From Diadema setosum (taxonomy: Eukaryota; Echinodermata; Echinoidea; Diadematoida; Diadematidae), in contig CM067062.1 in NCBI GenBank assembly GCA_033980235.1, positions 18,134,301-18,198,300 on the forward strand: 64,000 bases of DNA, written 5' to 3'. Both the position numbers and the translations under genes were made by a program. The notes under the pieces are model-generated. The model did no database searches and had not been told where the DNA came from. It saw only the letters and a program-made list of their open reading frames with translations. Of this stretch, positions 48,042-58,950 are shown piece after piece (position 1 is the first letter of the stretch; each line of letters opens with the position of its first letter).

Positions 48042-50858
48042 TCACTTCTTGTAGAAAGAGAAACTGCTTAACCATCCAAGGTCCTTGTTGAGTCCTGTTT
48101 CAAAAGACCTGGTTTGGATGATGAATTTCATTTCAGCTAATTTTCTGGCTTCTCTGTCTTTGAAATTAGTGCCGATGATACAGAATTGCAGATCCCGAAT
48201 TGAGTGGTTGCCTGAGTTGAAATGTTCGGCAACTGGTAGTGATGACTTGTGCTGAATTGAATTTCTGTGATTGTTGAAACGAAGTCTGAACTTAGTACCT
48301 GTTTCCCCGATATACTTCGCGTTAGGGCATTTTGAGCATGAGATGCAGTAAACCACATTTGGGGTGTCACATGTGGCGTGAGGGGTAGAGACAGAGAAGC
48401 CAGGAGTTAGATCTACTTTTTCAGAGGTGAGCATATGGGCACAGATTTGGCAACGGCTTTTGCCACATGGGCGGTTAGCTTTCTGTTTTTGTTTCTTTGA
48501 GATTGAGCTCTTTACCAATAATTCTCGTAGGTTTTTCGGTTGTTTTTGAGCGTTGATGGGGTGGTTCGAGAACGTGGCAGGGAGAGATTTGTCAAGAGAT
48601 AGGTATTTCCACTCCTTGTTGATTTCGTTAATCAACGCTTTTGTGGAGGGATGATACGTGGTTACAAGGGGTAGCCTGTCAGATGGTTTAGCAGTTTCGC
48701 TTTTACTCTTGAGTAACTCTTCACGCTTTTTTGATTTAGCTCTTTCTAGACTGCGGTTTATCATGTGGATAGGATATCCTCTTTGTAAGAAGAAGCCTCC
48801 TAGTGTGATCGCTTGTTTGTCAAATTCCTCGTCATCTGAGATGATTCTCCGGTATCTCAGAAACTGACTGTACACGACCGCTTCTTTGCAGTGTTTTGGA
48901 TGGAAGCTTTCATGGCGAAGATAGGTGTGTTTGTCAGTGGGCTTGTGATACACACTTGTCGAAATCTTGTTTCCGTCAGATATTTTGAGTTTAACATCAA
49001 GGAAGGCAATCTCTGACTTTGACTTTGACATAGTGAATTGGATGCTTCGGTTGACTTTTCCGAAGTCTTCGACAAACTTCATGAGCGACTCGTCTGAGTC
49101 TGTCCAAATTATGAAAATATCATCGATGTACCTCAGATAGAGTAGAGGCTTCTTCTCACATTTGGATAGGAAACTTTGTTCTAGCTCACACATGAATATG
49201 TTTGCATACGAAGGGGCCATTTTCGTGCCCATTGCAGTTCCATTGGTTTGGAGATAGAATTTGTCGTCAAACGTGAAGAAATTGTGCTTGAGAATGAACT
49301 CTGTTAACCTAGCAAGATCAGTTACAAGAGATGCTTCTACGTCTTGCTTAGTAAGAAAATCTGACATGGCCTTGACTCCGTCTTCATGACCTATGTTAGT
49401 GTACAGAGAAGTGACATCCATCGTGACTAGAGTAAATGACTCGGGGAGTTTATCCTTAATGGACTCTATCTTGTTGAGAAAGTCAGTGGTGTCTTTGATG
49501 AAGCTGGGAATCGAGGGCAAGTATTTTTGTAGAGTTCTATCTACGTAAGCTGACATCATTTCTGTTAGAGAACCACAGTTTGATATTATGGGTCGGCCTG
49601 GTGGGATGATGTTATGTGATTTAGCTACGTCGATTACCTGGTCACTGGAGATCTCGCCTTCTGGTTGTTCGAGGTGTGAGGCTACTTTCGCTTGTAGTTT
49701 GTGGATCTTCGGTAGAAGGTAGAGACGACTGGTTCTGGGATCGGTGGGGAGAAGGTTCCTGCTTTCAGTTTTCGGGATCGCCGATAGTGACGACAGGACT
49801 TCCTCTGCCTCTTTGGTGAATTGCTGAGAGGGATCCGACGACAGGGGTGTGTAGAATCTTCCATCAGAGAGTTGCCGTTGTGCTTCCGCGATGTAGTTGT
49901 CTTTATCTTGAACAGTAACTGCTCCCCCTTTATCTGCTGGTTTGATAACTATGTCGTCGTTGTTTTGGAGGGATTTGATGGCTCGTCGCTCACTTCGGCT
50001 CAAGTTGTCGGCTGTACATTTTTCGTCAATAGAGCGAAGGAATGTGTCAAGGTGCTGATTAACACTGTTGATGAAGGTGTCGATATACTGGTTTCGATTG
50101 CCAGGCGGTGTCCACTCTCTGCCTCCATTGCGTTGGGATTTAGGATTAGCAGGCACTGCGTTCTCCGCTTTATGTGCATCATGAGAACTATCCCCATCGA
50201 AGTACTCACGGAGTCTCACCCGACGTTCGAAGTTCCGGACATGTTGACAGAGTTGGAGTTTATCAAGTTTCGTGGTGGGGCAGAAGGACAAACCGCGGTT
50301 TAGAATTTTCTCTTCAGCATCAGTGAGTGAATAATGGGATAGATTCACCACCACGTTATGAGCTTCTGGCGTACTCTCCTCCGTTGAGTCTGCGGGCTTT
50401 TGCCTTCTGGTGTTGAGGATGGGTGAAGTGGAAATCAAGTGATCGAGCTTTTGATTTTTCGCTTTCATTCTATCACTCAGTGTCTGCTTGTATCTTTTGT
50501 CCAGATACTTGAATGTCGATTCCACGCTAACCTGGGTGTAGTTCCGTTGTTTTAGTGTTTCCCGCAGTGAATGTGTGGCCGCATCGATATCTGTAGTGAG
50601 CTTCTTTTGCTTGGCGTAGGCGCTTCGAAGAGCGTCGTTTCTCAGCAGTTCAGAAGCCCGGCGGCATATTTGGCGAGATTGTCGTGAGTTAGAAGTCGAT
50701 CCGAGAGGGTTTTTAACGGTAAATCCTTTGGGTAAGAGGTCCAGTTTTCTGCAACGCGACAGGAAATATATGTCCGATCTTGTTTGCGCAAGTTTATCAT
50801 TTGTCCGTTCCAGTGCACGTCTTTCGTGGAGAGCTGTGGCGTCCAGTAAAATGTTCAT
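48042..50858 (-). CDS. PLE polyprotein: reverse transcriptase + GIY-YIG endonuclease
   Basis: The first in-frame ATG is at 50858 and gives 938 residues; the frame stays open upstream without another ATG. Counting from a GTG five codons further upstream, residues 1-300 are basic and helical. Residue 305 onward carries the PLE-specific block IVIKPADKGG, followed by YLLPKIHK near 385. RT motif A (TMDVTSLYTNI) is near 484, motif B (NGTAMGTKMAPSYAN) near 543 and catalytic motif C (RYIDDIF) near 581. A Cys cluster (CGKSRCQIC) lies at about 803-811. The GIY-YIG nuclease follows: VYCI near 841, KYIGET near 853, then a conserved Arg and NNH downstream. The family copies its RNA by target-primed reverse transcription, with the endonuclease supplying the nick. 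No frameshift or stop interrupts the ORF, so it may be active. The length is typical of animal GIY-YIG PLEs. Confidence 0.95.
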   Translation of the reverse strand: MNILLDATALHERRALERTNDKLAQTRSDIYFLSRCRKLDLLPKGFTVKNPLGSTSNSRQSRQICRRASELLRNDALRSAYAKQKKLTTDIDAATHSLRETLKQRNYTQVSVESTFKYLDKRYKQTLSDRMKAKNQKLDHLISTSPILNTRRQKPADSTEESTPEAHNVVVNLSHYSLTDAEEKILNRGLSFCPTTKLDKLQLCQHVRNFERRVRLREYFDGDSSHDAHKAENAVPANPKSQRNGGREWTPPGNRNQYIDTFINSVNQHLDTFLRSIDEKCTADNLSRSERRAIKSLQNNDDIVIKPADKGGAVTVQDKDNYIAEAQRQLSDGRFYTPLSSDPSQQFTKEAEEVLSSLSAIPKTESRNLLPTDPRTSRLYLLPKIHKLQAKVASHLEQPEGEISSDQVIDVAKSHNIIPPGRPIISNCGSLTEMMSAYVDRTLQKYLPSIPSFIKDTTDFLNKIESIKDKLPESFTLVTMDVTSLYTNIGHEDGVKAMSDFLTKQDVEASLVTDLARLTEFILKHNFFTFDDKFYLQTNGTAMGTKMAPSYANIFMCELEQSFLSKCEKKPLLYLRYIDDIFIIWTDSDESLMKFVEDFGKVNRSIQFTMSKSKSEIAFLDVKLKISDGNKISTSVYHKPTDKHTYLRHESFHPKHCKEAVVYSQFLRYRRIISDDEEFDKQAITLGGFFLQRGYPIHMINRSLERAKSKKREELLKSKSETAKPSDRLPLVTTYHPSTKALINEINKEWKYLSLDKSLPATFSNHPINAQKQPKNLRELLVKSSISKKQKQKANRPCGKSRCQICAHMLTSEKVDLTPGFSVSTPHATCDTPNVVYCISCSKCPNAKYIGETGTKFRLRFNNHRNSIQHKSSLPVAEHFNSGNHSIRDLQFCIIGTNFKDREARKLAEMKFIIQTRSFETGLNKDLGWLSSFSFYKK

Positions 50859-50921
50859 CTTGGAATTTTCCACGTGTTGGACTTCGAATGTTGTAATTAT
50901 TAGAAGAAAGAGTCTAATTAT

Positions 50922-51403
50922 ATTTATAATTTTTATTTTTACAGTAAATAGATGCTCTTATAACTAGTTGTATTATTAGCTCATTTCTTTTAATTTCTGT
51001 CCATTTGTAATCAATGCTTTCTATGCGTCTTTTCTTCGATGTTTATCTACAAAAAATAGAATCGCTAAAGTCTATTATTACAAGGACGTATATATAGCAA
51101 TGTATTTTTATAAAGAGTATATAGCATAGTATGATTCAAACAAGCACTTGAAACTTTTGTTGAGTCTGAGTTCAGTCTTCACTTTCTACCATACCCCTAT
51201 ACGTATCAGCGCTCTCCTTGACAACGCAGCTCCAGGGCAACGCACTACGCGCATGACGCGCATAGCATTGTTGTTATGATTCATGTTTATCATTGTCCAT
51301 CATTGTCTTTGCACTGACGAAGGTCTGAGGCAGACCGAAAATTTTGTAATAAAAATCTTGTAATAGTTGGATCCATGGCGTACTTGAGACTCTTTCTTCT
51401 AAT
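50922..51403 (+). repeat. PLE 5'-side pLTR, inverted relative to the ORF
   Basis: This is the inverted partner of 47026-47507, lying upstream of the ORF in opposite orientation. The ORF-side unit keeps only the last 17 bp of its own pLTR (about 50899-50915). The junction is therefore head-to-head between a complete ORF unit and a second, opposite unit made of pLTR plus the ORF start. Confidence 0.9.
51314..51357 (+). ncRNA. hammerhead-ribozyme-like core in the 5'-side pLTR
   Basis: CTGACGA is followed by a perfect 6-bp stem (GGTCTG/CAGACC, loop AGG), then GAAA, then a short AT stem (ATTTT/AAAAT) ending in ATC. This is the order of the conserved hammerhead core (CUGANGA, stem II, GAAA, stem III, cleavage triplet). 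Hammerheads are established components of PLE pLTRs. Stem III needs a bulge next to the GAAA. Stem I is only about 5 bp (TTGCA/TGTAA) and also needs a shift, so self-cleavage is uncertain. Confidence 0.5.
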
Positions 51404-51446
51404 AATTACAACATTCGAAGTCCAACACGTGGAAAATTCCAAGATG

Positions 51447-51451
<5 letters not shown>

Positions 51452-51480
<29 letters not shown>
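51452..51480. repeat. (TA)n microsatellite at right PLE boundary
   Basis: About 29 bp of alternating TA directly follows the 3' tail of the element. With the left tract it suggests insertion into a pre-existing TA array. Confidence 0.9.
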
Positions 51481-51482
<2 letters not shown>

Positions 51483-52229
51483 ATCAAAGTCAGTATCTTC
51501 TCCAAAGATACCCCCTTCACCAGAAAGCATTGTTTTGATAATCACTGTACCTGAATCTACATGCACATGCATCACTCAATTTCCTATGATTTAATACCCC
51601 TCAATCTAAGCATACACTGACACGACATGAAATGGCAACCTGTCAAAAATCTCCTTACTCCCCACCCCCCCCCCCATCCCATCTTTTCAATTGGAGGATG
51701 AAGGGGGCAAAGATTGAAAATAAGGGTGTCTATGTCATTCCAAGTCGGACAAGGGTACCCCAAGCTTGAGCAAATATTGACCAATTTCATAAATATGACC
51801 ACAAGAGGACTTGCGTGCTCTGTGCAAACATAGGATCTCTGGCGTAATTACTCTAAATTAACAGCACCAGATGAAAAAAAAAAAAAATCTCTGCAGAGAA
51901 TGCCCCCTTCATCTTGATGCATTCATGAAGCCATATTCAAGAGCACTTGCCAAGCATGAGGGGAAAAATCTTGCTTGAATAATATGGAGATACGCAAGCT
52001 TCGATAGCGACTACAGTGGAGTTTCTTGCAGCCTGTTTGCTCAATCAGGGTCCAATAACCGAAGACAGGTGGTATAAAGTGCAGTTTATGGTTATGAAAT
52101 ATGTCTTTAATGATGCATTAGCACTGGTCACGTTGTCGTTGCAATATCTCGGACTCTTCAACTGGTCAAAGGTGAGAAACTGCCATTTGCACAAACCGTC
52201 CTAATCACTTTGGAAGCTGCCCTCATAAA

Positions 52230-52392
52230 ACCTACAGAGTGTTTTCTTTTTACACTAACCATAGTCCAAGCACTAATTTATCTACAGAAGGAGTGTTTTC
52301 TTTTACACTAACGATAGACTAAGAGTAAGTTATCTTCAGATGGAGTGTTTTCTTTTACACTAAGAATAGACTAAGTAGAAATTTATGCCACT
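52230..52392 (+). repeat. ~53-bp tandem repeat, three copies
   Basis: GAGTGTTTTCTTTTACACTA recurs at 52237, 52291 and 52343, with diverged spacers containing ATAGACTAAG and TATCTTCAGA. Confidence 0.85.
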
Positions 52393-52448
52393 CAAGGCTT
52401 TTACAATATCAAATAATTCTGTAAATGTACATATTTCTAAAGAAAACA

Positions 52449-52486
<38 letters not shown>

Positions 52487-52931
52487 ATACATATATATAC
52501 ATAATATATATATATATATATACATATACATGTATACATATATATATATTCATTGCTAATTGATTTTAAGTTATTGTTCTTTAACATGATCTTTCTTCAG
52601 AAAAATTGAAAATAAAGAATTTTTTCTCTTGTTTTCTTTGTTACAGATATGTTTCAAAAGTTAAATGGGTGTAATATCACACCGACAAGTGTGTGCAAAC
52701 AGTCATTCTTTGTCATCTTCCACATACATATCATTTTGCAATGCAAGTACAGTATTACATTCTTTAGATATTCTGTTATGCATGTAGATGAAGACTAAGA
52801 CTATGAATCTAGCTGAAAACTTTCATATTAACATAAAGTAATAAGTCTAGACAACAACAAACATTCTCATATCACTATCAAAGTTTTCTCAATGTCTGTG
52901 TCATTCTCAACTCTGTTACAATGGTACTCAC

Positions 52932-52975
52932 CTGGGCTGTATGTTAACTCAATTTCAGTGGTATTCCAAGTGGTT
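52932..52975 (-). CDS. candidate exon 2 of the unknown gene
   Basis: The acceptor ACTTTCAG is followed by one base and 14 codons (TTWNTTEIELTYSP), then the strong donor CAG|GTGAGT leaving one base. An alternative acceptor at 52998 (GCAAG) would add IGNNTFR and change the incoming phase to 1. Two Asn-x-Thr sites are visible. Confidence 0.45.
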
Positions 52976-55448
52976 CTGAAAGTATTATTTCCAATCGCTT
53001 GCATTGAGTGAGAACAATATGCATTCACCACATCCGGGTGTACACAGGCAAACATCCAATCATCAGAGTTCACCAAGAGTTTTCACACTGGGATCAACAG
53101 AGATATACTCTGCAACGATAATCCACATTAACAAGGAGATCAATATTCAATGTAGCACATGTGCATCCTCTTCCCCATATTGGAGTATCCAAGGTATTCA
53201 ATTGGTAGAATCCACAACGCGTCTAGTTCATTCACTTGTGTAATCAGATGCACAGTAGACTCATTAAAATTCTACTCTTTTCCACTGGAATACATTGGAA
53301 CAGTAGCAGCCAATTCGTTGCAACGGGACGGATCCCTAGAATCAGCCACTGTGAAGAAGTATCTCAAGTGTTTACTCACTGTCTTGTAGGCTGGAGAAAA
53401 AAAACAACCAAAAATCTCCCTCTTCCATTGAGAGAGGAAGGACTAAACAATGACCATCCCTTGCAAACAGCATCAGTCAGTCTTCCTGGGGAAGTATTTC
53501 TATTTTTAATTGGAAAGGACAGGCTAAAGGAAAACGAGGCAAACTAGCCTCGAACAGCCATTGGGCATGTAAATGAGAAGCGTTTGGGGGCTACAGGAAG
53601 ACTAGCGGATTTTATTATAACCAGTCCAATGTTGACACCACCTGCATGGCGGGCAGTTCAAGGAGACGGACGGAATGGAGGGTACAGATTTGAAACTGAC
53701 CGCCACTCGAGCCCTCTAGTGGCCTGATTGGTCATCACTGCATGACCAATCCAAATACTTTTTATCTCTGGTTTGGCACTAGGGGCTCCCATTCATTGAG
53801 GATGGAGCGAGCGGTCTCCCATTACTGGTTAATCTTTGACCGGTGGGTTAGTTGCTACACTGGACATGAGGTGTTATCGCCTTGGGGTTAATGATACTTG
53901 GGATCATAACTCCTAAATAGGGGGGTATATCTCTGCTTGTATCTCCTGGAGTTGACTCACTGGAGGATAAACCCTTTGGGGATCTGTTGGGTTAGCAGTT
54001 AGAACTCTTTTTATTTGCCCACAGGAGGTTGTAGGAAACCTTGTAAGGGGCACGCATGTTTCTTTGTTATTAGCTTGCTGGGTAGGTTTGCTCAAAGGAT
54101 TGGTGAAGACCAAAAATGCAGAGGCACTTAAATGGAGGGGGCAAACTATTTAAGTTACCTAGGGGTAAGTGCTGGGACTATAGAGGAGGAGGGGTTCTTA
54201 CACAGCTGTGAGAGATGCTGTGATGAGTCTCTACGGCAACTGTCTACCATTGCTCAAGAGAATATAATGGGCACTAGTAATTACTGCTACCACCACCCTA
54301 CTATGGTCACTAGCTGCTACTGCTGCTACTACTATGTACCATATTACTATGCACAAGTATCATTATTACTTCTACTGCCAGCACTATTTTTACCACCACT
54401 TTACGGTGCAGCTCTGATCTGCTATTAAGTACAAAATAGTGAATGCAAAGTTGGGAAAAGCAAAAATGAACAACTTCTGCAAATATTTGCAGGGTTCTTA
54501 CAACTGGCATCATCAAAAAGTAGGTTCCTTCCCATAAAGCTGCATGTGTTACATATCACACCTGCATGTTAGAAGATAAGATACACTTCTCTATGTTAAC
54601 AGAGGTATAAACTTACAAATCAATACACACACACATATTCGACACACACACACAGACACACACGCACACACACACACACCTATTTAACGCTGAAATAAAG
54701 TCTGATATACATGCAATCAGGTACTGGCTTGTTGGCTGATGAAACTTTGTTGTATAGAATATCAGATTGTGTTGTTGTTGTTGTTGTTTTGTTTTGTTTT
54801 TTGCTCATGTCCTTAACACAATGTAAGATACTCTGGGTGATAGGGGTTAACAGAATTCTCCATTGGTCTACAGAGAATTATGACCCTTTTTTCTGCATTG
54901 AATGCCTTCTTAAAATTAAAAAAAAAAAATTAAAAAAAAACCACATGAGGTGACTGCACATAATACAATTGCTATATAATAGTTCCTATCAGAACATGGT
55001 AGGTTTGAACTCAATGGGTCAATAATCTCAAAACAGCACAAATTCCACAGTAAGCAAAAGATTATCATCCAAGTTAGCCATGATATTTTTTTGTTATATA
55101 TACTAAGTGGATAATGATCATGTTTGCATGTCATAAAGAATAAAAAGGGCTCTGTAAATGTTAGACACAGGGTAAAATAAAGTAGACTCCAATCAATGTC
55201 ATGTAAAAGGAATATAAGTTTATATCTTTTTTTTAAAGAGTATAACTATCTATCTGAAATAAGCCCTGGGTATTTCATAATGAACTCACTCTGGTAATAC
55301 AAGCGATATGAATAAAGTTCATATTAAATATATAACCAACAAGAACCACATTTTAACAGTTATCATGGCTATGGCAAGGTTGTTTACTTCACATCGTCTC
55401 ACTACAATCAATCTATGAAAGGCAAAAAATACCATTTTAAAAAGATAC

Positions 55449-55530
55449 CTCTTTACTATTTCTAGTTTGTCATTGAAATACTGTCTCACAGAATCTGGTT
55501 TCAAATCAAACATCCCCCAAATTACAGGGT
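55449..55530 (-). CDS. candidate exon 1 (in-window) of the unknown gene
   Basis: The acceptor AATAAG precedes two leading bases, then codons reading about PVIWGMFDLKPDSVRQYF and continuing to EIVKR. The donor is AGAG|GTATCT, leaving two bases (phase 2). The peptide is balanced in composition and looks globular. The following exon accepts phase 2. No family was recognised. The exon is short and isolated by 2.5 kb from the next, so assignment to the same gene is inferred from phase only. Confidence 0.45.
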
Positions 55531-55892
55531 CTTATTGTAAGTTAACACCTTTACAATGTAGAAACAGAAAAATATGAATATCATATATGGCAGAAAATGA
55601 CATCAAAGTTTATGACAGTGTTTGTGGTTACCACCAGTTTGCTTTAGCCAAGTACACAAATTTGACTTAGTGAAAATGTGTTTGTTTAGAAGTGCAAAGT
55701 ACCAACTTTAAAACATAATAACCAACTCCTTTACAACAACAAAAACATCTGATAGAATCAAATACTTTCGGATGCATAATTATAATGCATGAATCCCTTT
55801 ATATAGGCATTAAGAAAAAAAGCTTTTACATTTGTGGGTGAATGTATGCCAATCAAAATACAAGTATATGTCTATGTAAATAGTGTAAGTGT

Positions 55893-55909
55893 GCATGTGT
55901 GTGTGGTGT

Positions 55910-55942
<33 letters not shown>
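55893..55942. repeat. (GT)n microsatellite
   Basis: About 20 GT dinucleotides with one GTGGTGTGGTG interruption. Confidence 0.9.
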
Positions 55943-56065
55943 ATGACTTACAGATATATGACAAAAATATACAAAGTGAACAAAATTTCATTAACATTGA
56001 TTTCTTAAAGAGCATTTTGCATTTCCATTTCCAGCCATTCAGAGATCAGGACCAAGAGACAGAGT

Positions 56066-56371
56066 TCATAAGATCAACAGTGCTGAAGTTTGCTCTCCGA
56101 GAAATGGGGGCGATATCGCTGAATGGATAAAGCATATGTCTGACGGGGATCTAACAGCTCTCGTCAATCGGCGATGCTCAGCACGGATTATGTCGTTGAG
56201 TAAATGGGTTATCAGAATGTCACCACTCAGTGTGGTTAATGTTTCACCTGATTCTGATTTAATGGTGGCTAATTTATTGTTCCACTCAAAGACAGTGGTG
56301 CATAAGTCCATGTTTTGTTTTGTTCTGTTTTCAAGAATAGATATATCTGTAGGCACTTCACCATCACACAC
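56066..56371 (-). CDS. unassigned ORF of 101 codons
   Basis: An ATG-to-TGA ORF starts MCDGEVPTDISILENRTKQN and reads normal in composition (FEWNNKLATIKSE, IIRAEHRRLTRA). It has no recognisable splice context. The plus strand over the same stretch is also open for about 100 codons and follows a strong acceptor-like TTTCCATTTCCAG near 56034. It could be a fragment of a mobile-element ORF. I cannot identify it. Confidence 0.25.
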   Translation of the reverse strand: MCDGEVPTDISILENRTKQNMDLCTTVFEWNNKLATIKSESGETLTTLSGDILITHLLNDIIRAEHRRLTRAVRSPSDICFIHSAISPPFLGEQTSALLIL

Positions 56372-56631
56372 TAGTCATATTCATGTTGAGGGGGGGGGGG
56401 GGTGTTCCCTCACTCTGAATCAATTTAGAATTAGATTTTAAATATGCATATAACAATAGAGTATTGACCAGATATTCAGAGGTAATGAAGTATGGTAGAT
56501 GAGAAAAGTTATCATGCTGTGCTGATGTCACCATTAATATTAGAAGGATTATCCAAATTGCAAACATCAATTTGTGTCTTTGGTTCTTTTTATGTGTTGC
56601 TGTGTGTGTCTGTATATGTTCCACAGGAGTA

Positions 56632-56850
56632 CTGTAAAACACACTCTACAGTTGTATTCGCGGAATGAAAATTTCGCGAATTGGAGCCGACTACCTTTCT
56701 CGCGGCATGAAATTTTCACGAATCACCACTGGCATCCAATGCATATGATTGTGTAGGCAAGAACTTTTGTGTGCATTTTAATTTCGTGAATGTTGGCACT
56801 AGCAAAATTCACAAAATTAAAATGCACACGAACAAATCCTAGTTTTACAG
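56632..56850 (+). mobile_element. TA-flanked MITE, CTGTAAAA family
   Basis: CTGTAAAAC...GTTTTACAG ends are flanked by TA at 56630-56631 and 56851-56852. The interior shares GAATGAAAATTTCGCGAATT, TGGCATCCAATGCATAT and TGCATTTTAATTTCGTGAA with 58983-59161. Confidence 0.85.
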
Positions 56851-58950
56851 TATTTTTCACTATATACTAATTGGAACATTACAATTGTTGGTTCTCAATT
56901 AGCATTCTTGTAAGTGTACACACAGAGCCATTCTCACTGCTACATCAGAGAAATCCTCAACATTTGCTTGAATGATTCTAGGCAACTGTACTGGCCTAGA
57001 TGCTAAATGAAAACATCACAGGAAAATTGCAGATTGAAGAATAATTTCTTCTAGCTCCATGCGCAGTTTGCACAGTATTCTGCAAGAGAATATTGATTTC
57101 AAGAAACAAGCGATATTTGTCACAAAACTTTCACTCTGAGAATCCTGAAGGCACTGGAATACTGCATAGGTCCTACATAAAGTAAAAGTAAAGACCTACT
57201 TCAGCATGCAAGCCAATATAACTATGAATACATCCTAAAAATCTCAAATAATCTAATGTTTCCGCTTCAATAATTGAACTTCAGTCTTCATTTTGGGATG
57301 TGACTTCTGTAAAATCATTTTGATCACAATTAGAAAGAGCAGCGACATCAAATTCTCAGTGCTTGGCAACACAAATTGTGTATGAGCACTTGGCAAACAG
57401 ACCTATGAGTAGCTGGGACTGAGAGACATGCGATTGTTTGTTCAGGACAAACAATTCAAACAGCAAGCATACATACAATTTTTCCTTTTCTCTCTCTCCC
57501 TCCCTCTCTCCTTCTCTCTCTCTCTCTCTCTCTCTGTCTGTCTTGTTCCAGACATCACATTACTCATGTATTTGGGTAGCAGATCCTATTACTGCATACA
57601 AGACTGGTATTCTTAGTAACATAAAGTCCTCTTACATAGCTATACCCTCACAACCATCGCACCGGCAGTACCTCCACTGGGGTTTCAAAAACGGCTGTAC
57701 AGCATGTCGGTAAACTTTTCTATGTGGGATTACGATAAGAATTTGACCTCTGTTAATTCAGCAAAGAATGATTCGAAATTTACAGTAAAACATTTCTCTG
57801 TAGTTATCTTTAAGGAAATACGCACGCACATGTGCATGTGTAAGCATCTATATTTTGGATCTATCTGTATATATCTATATATATTTTCTATCTTTATAAA
57901 CTAGCATATTACACATTCTTTAACATTTCTGTATCAGTCACAAACAGAAAAATTGTCTACAAGAAATCAGCTAAAAGTTGTTTTAATTCGATGCGTCTAA
58001 AATGCCAGTTTCTCTCTTCCCACAGATATTGTAAAAAAGAGCTTGAATGATCATCTAGTACAATATGAGAATATGTTCTACATATTTACTGTCGCATCCA
58101 TACAAGATTCACTATCAGTGAAGGTTTATCTATAACCATTAGTAATTTCCTACTCCTTAATTCTACAGGTGCTACACTATGCGTATCCAGTGAAAAAGGG
58201 GGGGGGGGGCATTTGACAAGAAAAGGTCCCACAATAATTAGAAAGAGAGAAAGTGAGTGGGATATATTTATTGAACCAGCTGCAAATTTGTTAATTACAC
58301 ACAATTTCTATTGAAAATGGTCTGAGCATGGAGCCACTACACATTGAGCCTTCTCCTGGTCCAAATTTCACCTTGACAACCTTGAATAATTGATCCAGGA
58401 GTAAAAAGTGTAATCATACTCCAAGCCGACTACCAATGGGGACGGGACAATGGGAATGCAGTTAATACCACCTGGTTAGATCATGACAACGACACCCTCC
58501 TTTTTCATTATTTGATGTCGGATGCCGCCATCTCTGAATTTCCCCCCCTCATTCCGGTATTTGACCGATTACAATTGCATGCATAATACAGTTTTGCAAA
58601 GTACTGTGCAAATTTGCAATATGCCAGCCATGCTGGAACAATACACAACTTACTTGGCCTGGCTCCTATTCAACGTACACTTTGTTTATGTTGGGAGAGA
58701 GGTTCATTTTGTGTTAGCTGCTGGGCTCAATTACATTAACAATGTATGTAATATATCAATAATTGCTTTAAAAATTCATGCATGTATTGTAGCACTCTTG
58801 CAAATTACAGAAGGATTAAAAAAATGCAGGACAGAACAGATGATGGTTTAAAGAAATGTGGGGAAAACAGCAGTGTATAGTGTCAGCATACTTGAAACCC
58901 TCTTGATTTATAATCATGAATATCTATTTATTGTTTTTCATCATTGCAAT

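Larger units (their letters stand above)
47026..51451 (-). mobile_element. Penelope-like retroelement (PLE), full-length with inverted pLTRs
   Basis: The element consists of one long ORF (minus strand) between two 482-bp terminal repeats in inverted orientation: 47026-47507 in the sense of the ORF and 50922-51403 opposite to it. I found one clear mismatch between them, near 47330/51090. Outside the right repeat lies a 48-bp tail (51404-51451) that inversely copies the start of the ORF; together with the repeat end, 51387-51451 mirrors 50851-50915. Inverted or direct pLTRs plus a short extension at one end are typical of PLEs. Both outer edges abut (TA)n tracts. The insertion lies in the intron between two host exons (52932-52975 and 41583-41651). 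The intact ORF and near-identical repeats indicate recent activity. Confidence 0.93.
16797..55530 (-). other. split host gene of unknown function, at least 14 candidate exons
   Basis: Fourteen candidate exons on the minus strand join in a consistent frame. In order the lengths are 82, 44, 69, 150, 542, 73, 183, 93, 939, 261, 153, 241, ~109 and ~177 bp. Outgoing and incoming phases match at every junction (2, 1, 1, 1, 0, 1, 1, 1, 1, 1, 1, 2, 0). The assembled product is about 1,040 residues. It has structured-looking ends and a central low-complexity part rich in Ser, Lys, Arg and Glu, with recurrent D-S-I-x-T/S-E motifs. I found no signal peptide, membrane segment or family I can name. The last exon ends in a good GTAAGT donor, so the gene continues below 16.8 kb. 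The first exon has an acceptor, so the start is above 55.5 kb. The 5' exons (55449, 52932, 41583) are short and could belong to a separate gene. Confidence 0.65.

Noticed and set aside
48137..50303. Five ORFs of 60-160 codons inside the PLE
   Set aside because: They are alternative-frame shadows of the reverse-transcriptase ORF, which has all family motifs in one frame.
57640..57715. Possible exons on both strands (YLHWGFKNGCTACR plus; VFETPVE minus)
   Set aside because: They are below 50 bp, donor or acceptor is weak on each, and no neighbouring exon gives a matching phase.
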